A stretch of 64,000 nt of DNA from Limanda limanda (lineage: Eukaryota; Chordata; Actinopteri; Pleuronectiformes; Pleuronectidae), in the NCBI RefSeq assembly GCF_963576545.1, contig NW_026870425.1, forward strand, positions 186,001 through 250,000, read 5' to 3'. A model generated the notes under the pieces. That model saw only the letters and a program-made list of their open reading frames with translations. It was not told the DNA's origin and did not search any database. Of the stretch, positions 50,255 to 61,931 are shown in pieces (within the stretch, counting starts at the first letter, position 1; every line of letters begins with the position of its first letter). Made by a program: the position numbers and the translations under genes.

Positions 50255-50411
50255 CAAGTCTCTCCGACCTTCACAAAAAAAGTTATTCAAGAATATCTCT
50301 TTCTCCTATGTGCTTTCATCCCTAACCCTAACCCTTCCGAAAGTCGGAGAAGCTCGGGGATGGTACCGATCGATGCGCGCTACCCCATTTAGTGGGGGTA
50401 GAGCCTACTTG
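50255..50411 (+). repeat. Short A monomer (157 bp)
   Basis: Lacks one CCCTAA unit; HOR IV copy 2 counterpart of the A at 47864. The equivalent monomer in HOR IV copy 3 (52646) has the full motif. Confidence 0.95.
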
Positions 50412-51055
50412 CAAGTCTCTCCGACCTTCACAAAAAAAGTTATTCAAGAATATCTCTTTCTCCTATGTGCTTTCATCCCTAACCCTAACCCTAACCCTTC
50501 CGAAAGTCGGAGAAGCTCAAGGATGGTACCGATCGATGCGCGCTACCCCATTTAGTGGGGGTAGAGCCTACTTGCAAGTCTCTCCGACCTTCACAAAAAA
50601 AGTTATTCAAGAATATCTCTTTCTCCTATGTGCTTTCATCCCTAACCCTAACCCTAACCCTTCCGAAAGTCGGAGAAGCTCAAGGATGGTACTGATCGAT
50701 GCGCGCTACCCCATTTAGTGGGGGTAGAGCCTACTTGCAAGTCTCTCCGACCTTCACAAAAAAAGTTATTCAAGAATATCTCCTCAGATTTGGGGGAATT
50801 TCGTCGGTCGACCTCTTCCGAAGGTCGTACAAGCTCGGGGATGGTACCAATCGATCTGCAGGACCCAAATTAGTCCAGATGCAACCACTTTCCAAGTCTC
50901 TCCGACCTTCACAAAAAAAGTTATTCAAGAATATCTCTTTCTCCTATGTGCTTTCATCCCTAACCCTAACCCTAACCCTTCCGAAAGTCGGAGAAGCTCA
51001 AGGATGGTACCGATCGATGTGCGCTACCCCATTTAGTGGGGGTAGAGCCTACTTG

Positions 51056-51365
51056 CAAGTCTCTCCGACCTTCACAAAAAAAGTTATTCAAGAATATCTC
51101 CTCAGATTTGGGGGAATTTCGTCGGTCGACCTCTTCCAAAGGTCGTACAAGCTCGGGGATGGTACCAATCGATCCGCAGGACCCAAATTAGTCCAGATGC
51201 AACCACTTTCCAAGTCTCTCCGACCTTCACAAAAAAAGTTATTCAAGAATATCTCCTCAGATTTGGGGGAATTTCGTCGGTCGACCTCTTCCGAAGGTCG
51301 TACAAGCTCGGGGATGGTACCAATCGATCCGCAGGACCCAAATTAGTCCAGATGCAACCACTTTC
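51056..51365 (+). repeat. B-B tandem pair 5
   Basis: B monomers 51056 (CTTCCAAAGG) and 51211, in HOR IV copy 2. Confidence 0.95.
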
Positions 51366-52009
51366 CAAGTCTCTCCGACCTTCACAAAAAAAGTTATTCA
51401 AGAATATCTCTTTCTCCTATGTGCTTTCATCCCTAACCCTAACCCTAACCCTTCCGAAAGTTGGAGAAGCTCGGGGATGGTACCGATCGATGCGCGCTAC
51501 CCCATTTAGTGGGGGTAGAGCCTACTTGCAAGTCTCTCCGACCTTCACAAAAAAAGTTATTCAAGAATATCTCTTTCTCCTATGTGCTTTCATCCCTAAC
51601 CCTAACCCTAACCCTTCCGAAAGTCGGAGAAGCTCAAGGATGGTACCGATCGATGTGCGCTACCCCATTTAGTGGGGGTAGAGCCTACTTGCAAGTCTCT
51701 CCGACCTTCACAAAAAAAGTTATTCAAGAATATCTCCTCAGATTTGGGGGAATTTCGTCGGTCGACCTCTTCCGAAGGTCGTACAAGCTCGGGGATGGTA
51801 CCAATCGATCCGCAGGACCCAAATTAGTCCAGATGCAACCACTTTCCAAGTCTCTCCGACCTTCACAAAAAAAGTTATTCAAGAATATCTCTTTCTCCTA
51901 TGTGCTTTCATCCCTAACCCTAACCCTAACCCTTCCGAAAGTCGGAGAAGCTCAAGGATGGTACTGATCGATGCGCGCTACCCCATTTAGTGGGGGTAGA
52001 GCCTACTTG

Positions 52010-54406
52010 CAAGTCTCTCCGACCTTCACAAAAAAAGTTATTCAAGAATATCTCCTCAGATTTGGGGGAATTTCGTCGGTCGACCTCTTCCGAAGGTCGT
52101 ACAAGCTCGGGGATGGTACCAATCGATCTGCAGGACCCAAATTAGTCCAGATGCAACCACTTTCCAAGTCTCTCCGACCTTCACAAAAAAAGTTATTCAA
52201 GAATATCTCTTTCTCCTATGTGCTTTCATCCCTAACCCTAACCCTAACCCATCCGAAAGTCGGAGAAGCTCAAGGATGGTACCGATCGATGCGCGCTACC
52301 CCATTTAGTGGGGGTAGAGCCTACTTGCAAGTCTCTCCGACCTTCACAAAAAAAGTTATTCAAGAATATCTCTTTCTCCTATGTGCTTTCATCCCTAACC
52401 CTAACCCTAACCCATCCGAAAGTCGGAGAAGCTCAAGGATGGTACCGATCGATGCGCGCTACCCCATTTAGTGGGGGTAGAGCCTACTTGCAAGTCTCTC
52501 CGACCTTCACAAAAAAAGTTATTCAAGAATATCTCCTCAGATTTGGGGGAATTTCGTCGGTCGACCTCTTCCGAAGGTCGTACAAGCTCGGGGATGGTAC
52601 CAATCGATCCGCAGGACCCAAATTAGTCCAGATGCAACCACTTTCCAAGTCTCTCCGACCTTCACAAAAAAAGTTATTCAAGAATATCTCTTTCTCCTAT
52701 GTGCTTTCATCCCTAACCCTAACCCTAACCCTTCCGAAAGTCGGAGAAGCTCGGGGATGGTACCGATCGATGCGCGCTACCCCATTTAGTGGGGGTAGAG
52801 CCTACTTGCAAGTCTCTCCGACCTTCACAAAAAAAGTTATTCAAGAATATCTCTTTCTCCTATGTGCTTTCATCCCTAACCCTAACCCTAACCCTTCCGA
52901 AAGTCGGAGAAGCTCAAGGATGGTACCGATCGATGCGCGCTACCCCATTTAGTGGGGGTAGAGCCTACTTGCAAGTCTCTCCGACCTTCACAAAAAAAGT
53001 TATTCAAGAATATCTCTTTCTCCTATGTGCTTTCATCCCTAACCCTAACCCTAACCCTTCCGAAAGTCGGAGAAGCTCAAGGATGGTACTGATCGATGCG
53101 CGCTACCCCATTTAGTGGGGGTAGAGCCTACTTGCAAGTCTCTCCGACCTTCACAAAAAAAGTTATTCAAGAATATCTCCTCAGATTTGGGGGAATTTCG
53201 TCGGTCGACCTCTTCCGAAGGTCGTACAAGCTCGGGGATGGTACCAATCGATCTGCAGGACCCAAATTAGTCCAGATGCAACCACTTTCCAAGTCTCTCC
53301 GACCTTCACAAAAAAAGTTATTCAAGAATATCTCTTTCTCCTATGTGCTTTCATCCCTAACCCTAACCCTAACCCTTCTGAAAGTCGGAGAAGCTCAAGG
53401 ATGGTACCGATCGATGTGCGCTACCCCATTTAGTGGGGGTAGAGCCTACTTGCAAGTCTCTCCGACCTTCACAAAAAAAGTTATTCAAGAATATCTCCTC
53501 AGATTTGGGGGAATTTCGTCGGTCGACCTCTTCCAAAGGTCGTACAAGCTCGGGGATGGTACCAATCGATCCGCAGGACCCAAATTAGTCCAGATGCAAC
53601 CACTTTCCAAGTCTCTCCGACCTTCACAAAAAAAGTTATTCAAGAATATCTCCTCAGATTTGGGGGAATTTCGTCGGTCGACCTCTTCCGAAGGTCGTAC
53701 AAGCTCGGGGATGGTACCAATCGATCCGCAGGACCCAAATTAGTCCAGATGCAACCACTTTCCAAGTCTCTCCGACCTTCACAAAAAAAGTTATTCAAGA
53801 ATATCTCTTTCTCCTATGTGCTTTCATCCCTAACCCTAACCCTAACCCTTCCGAAAGTTGGAGAAGCTCGGGGATGGTACCGATCGATGCGCGCTACCCC
53901 ATTTAGTGGGGGTAGAGCCTACTTGCAAGTCTTTCCGACCTTCACAAAAAAAGTTATTCAAGAATATCTCTTTCTCCTATGTGCTTTCATCCCTAACCCT
54001 AACCCTAACCCTTCCGAAAGTCGGAGAAGCTCAAGGATGGTACCGATCGATGTGCGCTACCCCATTTAGTGGGGGTAGAGCCTACTTGCAAGTCTCTCCG
54101 ACCTTCACAAAAAAAGTTATTCAAGAATATCTCCTCAGATTTGGGGGAATTTCGTCGGTCGACCTCTTCCGAAGGTCGTACAAGCTCGGGGATGGTACCA
54201 ATCGATCCGCAGGACCCAAATTAGTCCAGATGCAACCACTTTCCAAGTCTCTCCGACCTTCACAAAAAAAGTTATTCAAGAATATCTCTTTCTCCTATGT
54301 GCTTTCATCCCTAACCCTAACCCTAACCCTTCCGAAAGTCGGAGAAGCTCAAGGATGGTACCGATCGATGCGCGCTACCCCATTTAGTGGGGGTAGAGCC
54401 TACTTG
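52010..54406 (+). repeat. HOR IV copy 3 (2,397 bp)
   Basis: Same 15-monomer order with no 6-bp deletion (A at 52646 is full length). B monomers start at 52010, 52491, 53135, 53453, 53608 and 54089. Private changes are CCCTTCTGAAAG in the A at 53290 and GTCTTTCCG in the A at 53926. The final A (54244) lacks the GGTACTGATC marker of copies 1 and 2. From 53608 it overlaps HOR V. Confidence 0.9.
53453..53762 (+). repeat. B-B tandem pair 6
   Basis: B monomers 53453 (CTTCCAAAGG) and 53608, in HOR IV copy 3. The second B is also the first monomer of HOR V. Confidence 0.95.
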
Positions 54407-56656
54407 CAAGTCTCTCCGACCTTCACAAAAAAAGTTATTCAAGAATATCTCTTTCTCCTATGTGCTTTCATCCCTAACCCTAACCCTAACCCTTCCGAAA
54501 GTCGGAGAAGCTCAAGGATGGTACCGATCGATGCGCGCTACCCCATTTAGTGGGGGTAGAGCCTACTTGCAAGTCTCTCCGACCTTCACAAAAAAAGTTA
54601 TTCAAGAATATCTCCTCAGATTTGGGGGAATTTCGTCGGTCGACCTCTTCCGAAGGTCGTACAAGCTCGGGGATGGTACCAATCGATCCGCAGGACCCAA
54701 ATTAGTCCAGATGCAACCACTTTCCAAGTCTCTCCGACCTTCACAAAAAAAGTTATTCAAGAATATCTCTTTCTCCTATGTGCTTTCATCCCTAACCCTA
54801 ACCCTAACCCTTCCGAAAGTCGGAGAAGCTCGGGGATGGTACCGATCGATGCGCGCTACCCCATTTAGTGGGGGTAGAGCCTACTTGCAAGTCTCTCCGA
54901 CCTTCACAAAAAAAGTTATTCAAGAATATCTCTTTCTCCTATGTGCTTTCATCCCTAACCCTAACCCTAACCCTTCCGAAAGTCGGAGAAGCTCAAGGAT
55001 GGTACCGATCGATGCGCGCTACCCCATTTAGTGGGGGTAGAGCCTACTTGCAAGTCTCTCCGACCTTCACAAAAAAAGTTATTCAAGAATATCTCCTCAG
55101 ATTTGGGGGAATTTCGTCGGTCGACCTCTTCCGAAGGTTGTACAAGCTCGGGGATGGTACCAATCGATCCGCAGGACCCAAATTAGTCCAGATGCAACCA
55201 CTTTCCAAGTCTCTCCGACCTTCACAAAAAAAGTTATTCAAGAATATCTCTTTCTCCTATGTGCTTTCATCCCTAACCCTAACCCTAACCCTTCCGAAAG
55301 TCGGAGAAGCTCGGGGATGGTACCGATCGATGCGCGCTACCCCATTTAGTGGGGGTAGAGCCTACTTGCAAGTCTCTCCGACCTTCACAAAAAAAGTTAT
55401 TCAAGAATATCTCTTTCTCCTATGTGCTTTCATCCCTAACCCTAACCCTAACCCTTCCGAAAGTCGGAGAAGCTCAAGGATGGTACTGATCGATGCGCGC
55501 TACCCCATTTAGTGGGGGTAGAGCCTACTTGCAAGTCTCTCCGACCTTCACAAAAAAAGTTATTCAAGAATATCTCTTTCTCCTATGTGCTTTCATCCCT
55601 AACCCTAACCCTAACCCATCCGAAAGTCGGAGAAGCTCAAGGATGGTACCGATCGATGCGCGCTACCCCATTTAGTGGGGGTAGAGCCTACTTGCAAGTC
55701 TCTCCGACCTTCACAAAAAAAGTTATTCAAGAATATCTCCTCAGATTTGGGGGAATTTCGTCGGTCGACCTCTTCCGAAGGTCGTACAAGCTCGGGGATG
55801 GTACCAATCGATCCGCAGGACCCAAATTAGTCCAGATGCAACCACTTTCCAAGTCTCTCCGACCTTCACAAAAAAAGTTATTCAAGAATATCTCTTTCTC
55901 CTATGTGCTTTCATCCCTAACCCTAACCCTAACCCTTCCGAAAGTCGGAGAAGCTCGGGGATGGTACCGATCGATGCGCGCTACCCCATTTAGTGGGGGT
56001 AGAGCCTACTTGCAAGTCTCTCCGACCTTCACAAAAAAAGTTATTCAAGAATATCTCTTTCTCCTATGTGCTTTCATCCCTAACCCTAACCCTAACCCTT
56101 CCGAAAGTCGGAGAAGCTCAAGGATGGTACCGATCGATGCGCGCTACCCCATTTAGTGGGGGTAGAGCCTACTTGCAAGTCTCTCCGACCTTCACAAAAA
56201 AAGTTATTCAAGAATATCTCTTTCTCCTATGTGCTTTCATCCCTAACCCTAACCCTAACCCTTCCGAAAGTCGGAGAAGCTCAAGGATGGTACTGATCGA
56301 TGCGCGCTACCCCATTTAGTGGGGGTAGAGCCTACTTGCAAGTCTCTCCGACCTTCACAAAAAAAGTTATTCAAGAATATCTCCTCAGATTTGGGGGAAT
56401 TTCGTCGGTCGACCTCTTCCGAAGGTCGTACAAGCTCGGGGATGGTACCAATCGATCTGCAGGACCCAAATTAGTCCAGATGCAACCACTTTCCAAGTCT
56501 CTCCGACCTTCACAAAAAAAGTTATTCAAGAATATCTCTTTCTCCTATGTGCTTTCATCCCTAACCCTAACCCTAACCCTTCCGAAAGTCGGAGAAGCTC
56601 AAGGATGGTACCGATCGATGCGCGCTACCCCATTTAGTGGGGGTAGAGCCTACTTG
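53608..56656 (+). repeat. HOR V copy 1 (3,049 bp, 13 A plus six B)
   Basis: Order: B, A2B, A2B, A2B, A3B, A3B, A. B monomers start at 53608, 54089, 54570, 55051, 55695 and 56339. Markers shared with copy 2 include CCGAAGGTTGTAC in the B at 55051, GGTACTGATC in the A monomers at 55369 and 56176, CCCATCCG in the A at 55532 and CTGCAG in the B at 56339. Confidence 0.94.
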
Positions 56657-59600
56657 CAAGTCTCTCCGACCTTCACAAAAAAAGTTATTCAAGAATATCT
56701 CCTCAGATTTGGGGGAATTTCGTCGGTCGACCTCTTCCGAAGGTCGTACAAGCTCGGGGATGGTACCAATCGATCCGCAGGACCCAAATTAGTCCAGATG
56801 CAACCACTTTCCAAGTCTCTCCGACCTTCACAAAAAAAGTTATTCAAGAATATCTCTTTCTCCTATGTGCTTTCATCCCTAACCCTAACCCTAACCCTTC
56901 CGAAAGTTGGAGAAGCTCGGGGATGGTACCGATCGATGCGCGCTACCCCATTTAGTGGGGGTAGAGCCTACTTGCAAGTCTCTCCGACCTTCACAAAAAA
57001 AGTTATTCAAGAATATCTCTTTCTCCTATGTGCTTTCATCCCTAACCCTAACCCTAACCCTTCCGAAAGTCGGAGAAGCTCAAGGATGGTACCGATCGAT
57101 GTGCGCTACCCCATTTAGTGGGGGTAGAGCCTACTTGCAAGTCTCTCCGACCTTCACAAAAAAAGTTATTCAAGAATATCTCCTCAGATTTGGGGGAATT
57201 TCGTCGGTCGACCTCTTCCGAAGGTCGTACAAGCTCGGGGATGGTACCAATCGATCCGCAGGACCCAAATTAGTCCAGATGCAACCACTTTCCAAGTCTC
57301 TCCGACCTTCACAAAAAAAGTTATTCAAGAATATCTCTTTCTCCTATGTGCTTTCATCCCTAACCCTAACCCTAACCCTTCCGAAAGTCGGAGAAGCTCA
57401 AGGATGGTACCGATCGATGCGCGCTACCCCATTTAGTGGGGGTAGAGCCTACTTGCAAGTCTCTCCGACCTTCACAAAAAAAGTTATTCAAGAATATCTC
57501 TTTCTCCTATGTGCTTTCATCCCTAACCCTAACCCTAACCCTTCCGAAAGTCGGAGAAGCTCAAGGATGGTACCGATCGATGCGCGCTACCCCATTTAGT
57601 GGGGGTAGAGCCTACTTGCAAGTCTCTCCGACCTTCACAAAAAAAGTTATTCAAGAATATCTCCTCAGATTTGGGGGAATTTCGTCGGTCGACCTCTTCC
57701 GAAGGTCGTACAAGCTCGGGGATGGTACCAATCGATCCGCAGGACCCAAATTAGTCCAGATGCAACCACTTTCCAAGTCTCTCCGACCTTCACAAAAAAA
57801 GTTATTCAAGAATATCTCTTTCTCCTATGTGCTTTCATCCCTAACCCTAACCCTAACCCTTCCGAAAGTCGGAGAAGCTCGGGGATGGTACCGATCGATG
57901 CGCGCTACCCCATTTAGTGGGGGTAGAGCCTACTTGCAAGTCTCTCCGACCTTCACAAAAAAAGTTATTCAAGAATATCTCTTTCTCCTATGTGCTTTCA
58001 TCCCTAACCCTAACCCTAACCCTTCCGAAAGTCGGAGAAGCTCAAGGATGGTACCGATCGATGCGCGCTACCCCATTTAGTGGGGGTAGAGCCTACTTGC
58101 AAGTCTCTCCGACCTTCACAAAAAAAGTTATTCAAGAATATCTCCTCAGATTTGGGGGAATTTCGTCGGTCGACCTCTTCCGAAGGTTGTACAAGCTCGG
58201 GGATGGTACCAATCGATCCGCAGGACCCAAATTAGTCCAGATGCAACCACTTTCCAAGTCTCTCCGACCTTCACAAAAAAAGTTATTCAAGAATATCTCT
58301 TTCTCCTATGTGCTTTCATCCCTAACCCTAACCCTAACCCTTCCGAAAGTCGGAGAAGCTCGGGGATGGTACCGATCGATGCGCGCTACCCCATTTAGTG
58401 GGGGTAGAGCCTACTTGCAAGTCTCTCCGACCTTCACAAAAAAAGTTATTCAAGAATATCTCTTTCTCCTATGTGCTTTCATCCCTAACCCTAACCCTAA
58501 CCCTTCCGAAAGTCGGAGAAGCTCAAGGATGGTACTGATCGATGCGCGCTACCCCATTTAGTGGGGGTAGAGCCTACTTGCAAGTCTCTCCGACCTTCAC
58601 AAAAAAAGTTATTCAAGAATATCTCTTTCTCCTATGTGCTTTCATCCCTAACCCTAACCCTAACCCATCCGAAAGTCGGAGAAGCTCAAGGATGGTACCG
58701 ATCGATGCGCGCTACCCCATTTAGTGGGGGTAGAGCCTACTTGCAAGTCTCTCCGACCTTCACAAAAAAAGTTATTCAAGAATATCTCCTCAGATTTGGG
58801 GGAATTTCGTCGGTCGACCTCTTCCGAAGGTCGTACAAGCTCGGGGATGGTACCAATCGATCCGCAGGACCCAAATTAGTCCAGATGCAACCACTTTCCA
58901 AGTCTCTCCGACCTTCACAAAAAAAGTTATTCAAGAATATCTCTTTCTCCTATGTGCTTTCATCCCTAACCCTAACCCTAACCCTTCCGAAAGTCGGAGA
59001 AGCTCGGGGATGGTACCGATCGATGCGCGCTACCCCATTTAGTGGGGGTAGAGCCTACTTGCAAGTCTCTCCGACCTTCACAAAAAAAGTTATTCAAGAA
59101 TATCTCTTTCTCCTATGTGCTTTCATCCCTAACCCTAACCCTAACCCTTCCGAAAGTCGGAGAAGCTCAAGGATGGTACCGATCGATGCGCGCTACCCCA
59201 TTTAGTGGGGGTAGAGCCTACTTGCAAGTCTCTCCGACCTTCACAAAAAAAGTTATTCAAGAATATCTCTTTCTCCTATGTGCTTTCATCCCTAACCCTA
59301 ACCCTAACCCTTCCGAAAGTCGGAGAAGCTCAAGGATGGTACTGATCGATGCGCGCTACCCCATTTAGTGGGGGTAGAGCCTACTTGCAAGTCTCTCCGA
59401 CCTTCACAAAAAAAGTTATTCAAGAATATCTCCTCAGATTTGGGGGAATTTCGTCGGTCGACCTCTTCCGAAGGTCGTACAAGCTCGGGGATGGTACCAA
59501 TCGATCTGCAGGACCCAAATTAGTCCAGATGCAACCACTTTCCAAGTCTCTCCGACCTTCACAAAAAAAGTTATTCAAGAATATCTCTTTCTCCTATGTG

Positions 59601-59705
59601 CTTTCATCCCTAACCCTAACCCTAACCCTTCCGAAAGTCGGAGAAGCTCAAGGATGGTACCGATCGATGCGCGCTACCCCATTTAGTGGGGGTAGAGCCT
59701 ACTTG
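56657..59705 (+). repeat. HOR V copy 2 (3,049 bp)
   Basis: Nineteen monomers in the same order, shifted by 3,049 bp, with B monomers at 56657, 57138, 57619, 58100, 58744 and 59388 and the same GGTTGTAC marker in the B at 58100. One visible difference is CTCTCCG in the A at 56975 where copy 1 has CTTTCCG. Periodicity ends at the B-B pair at 59706. Confidence 0.94.
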
Positions 59706-61303
59706 CAAGTCTCTCCGACCTTCACAAAAAAAGTTATTCAAGAATATCTCCTCAGATTTGGGGGAATTTCGTCGGTCGACCTCTTCCAAAGGTCGTACAA
59801 GCTCGGGGATGGTACCAATCGATCCGCAGGACCCAAATTAGTCCAGATGCAACCACTTTCCAAGTCTCTCCGACCTTCACAAAAAAAGTTATTCAAGAAT
59901 ATCTCCTCAGATTTGGGGGAATTTCGTCGGTCGACCTCTTCCGAAGGTCGTACAAGCTCGGGGATGGTACCAATCGATCCGCAGGACCCAAATTAGTCCA
60001 GATGCAACCACTTTCCAAGTCTCTCCGACCTTCACAAAAAAAGTTATTCAAGAATATCTCTTTCTCCTATGTGCTTTCATCCCTAACCCTAACCCTAACC
60101 CTTCCGAAAGTCGGAGAAGCTCAAGGATGGTACTGATCGATGCGCGCTACCCCATTTAGTGGGGGTAGAGCCTACTTGCAAGTCTCTCCGACCTTCACAA
60201 AAAAAGTTATTCAAGAATATCTCCTCAGATTTGGGGGAATTTCGTCGGTCGACCTCTTCCGAAGGTCGTACAAGCTCGGGGATGGTACCAATCGATCTGC
60301 AGGACCCAAATTAGTCCAGATGCAACCACTTTCCAAGTCTCTCCGACCTTCACAAAAAAAGTTATTCAAGAATATCTCTTTCTCCTATGTGCTTTCATCC
60401 CTAACCCTAACCCTAACCCATCCGAAAGTCGGAGAAGCTCAAGGATGGTACCGATCGATGCGCGCTACCCCATTTAGTGGGGGTAGAGCCTACTTGCAAG
60501 TCTCTCCGACCTTCACAAAAAAAGTTATTCAAGAATATCTCTTTCTCCTATGTGCTTTCATCCCTAACCCTAACCCTAACCCATCCGAAAGTCGGAGAAG
60601 CTCAAGGATGGTACCGATCGATGCGCGCTACCCCATTTAGTGGGGGTAGAGCCTACTTGCAAGTCTCTCCGACCTTCACAAAAAAAGTTATTCAAGAATA
60701 TCTCCTCAGATTTGGGGGAATTTCGTCGGTCGACCTCTTCCGAAGGTCGTACAAGCTCGGGGATGGTACCAATCGATCCGCAGGACCCAAATTAGTCCAG
60801 ATGCAACCACTTTCCAAGTCTCTCCGACCTTCACAAAAAAAGTTATTCAAGAATATCTCTTTCTCCTATGTGCTTTCATCCCTAACCCTAACCCTAACCC
60901 TTCCGAAAGTCGGAGAAGCTCGGGGATGGTACCGATCGATGCGCGCTACCCCATTTAGTGGGGGTAGAGCCTACTTGCAAGTCTCTCCGACCTTCACAAA
61001 AAAAGTTATTCAAGAATATCTCTTTCTCCTATGTGCTTTCATCCCTAACCCTAACCCTAACCCTTCCGAAAGTCGGAGAAGCTCAAGGATGGTACCGATC
61101 GATGCGCGCTACCCCATTTAGTGGGGGTAGAGCCTACTTGCAAGTCTCTCCGACCTTCACAAAAAAAGTTATTCAAGAATATCTCTTTCTCCTATGTGCT
61201 TTCATCCCTAACCCTAACCCTAACCCTTCCGAAAGTCGGAGAAGCTCAACGATGGTACTGATCGATGCGCGCTACCCCATTTAGTGGGGGTAGAGCCTAC
61301 TTG
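59388..61303 (+). repeat. HOR IV-like unit lacking 481 bp
   Basis: The interval between two equivalent PstI-bearing B monomers (59388 and 61304) is 1,916 bp. In HOR IV it is 2,391 or 2,397 bp. The difference from 2,397 is exactly A2B (481 bp): here the B-B pair is followed directly by the A at 60016 with GGTACTGATC, where HOR IV has A2B in between. Confidence 0.85.
59706..60015 (+). repeat. B-B tandem pair 7
   Basis: B monomers 59706 (CTTCCAAAGG) and 59861. HOR V periodicity breaks here. Confidence 0.95.
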
Positions 61304-61621
61304 CAAGTCTCTCCGACCTTCACAAAAAAAGTTATTCAAGAATATCTCCTCAGATTTGGGGGAATTTCGTCGGTCGACCTCTTCCGAAGGTCGTACAAGC
61401 TCGGGGATGGTACCAATCGATCTGCAGGACCCAAATTAGTCCAGATGCAACCACTTTCCAAGTCTCTCCGACCTTCACAAAAAAAGTTATTCAAGAATAT
61501 CTCTTTCTCCTATGTGCTTTCATCCCTAACCCTAACCCTAACCCTTCCGAAAGTCGGAGAAGCTCAAGGATGGTACCGATCGATGTGCGCTACCCCATTT
61601 AGTGGGGGTAGAGCCTACTTG

Positions 61622-61931
61622 CAAGTCTCTCCGACCTTCACAAAAAAAGTTATTCAAGAATATCTCCTCAGATTTGGGGGAATTTCGTCGGTCGACCTCT
61701 TCCAAAGGTCGTACAAGCTCGGGGATGGTACCAATCGATCCGCAGGACCCAAATTAGTCCAGATGCAACCACTTTCCAAGTCTCTCCGACCTTCACAAAA
61801 AAAGTTATTCAAGAATATCTCCTCAGATTTGGGGGAATTTCGTCGGTCGACCTCTTCCGAAGGTCGTACAAGCTCGGGGATGGTACCAATCGATCCGCAG
61901 GACCCAAATTAGTCCAGATGCAACCACTTTC
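61622..61931 (+). repeat. B-B tandem pair 8
   Basis: B monomers 61622 (CTTCCAAAGG) and 61777, the last such pair in the window. Confidence 0.95.

Larger units (their letters stand above)
49619..52009 (+). repeat. HOR IV copy 2 (2,391 bp)
   Basis: Same 15-monomer order, shifted by 2,391 bp, with the short A at 50255. B monomers start at 49619, 50100, 50738, 51056, 51211 and 51692. The A at 51366 has AAAGTTGG but the normal CCCTTCCG. Confidence 0.93.
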
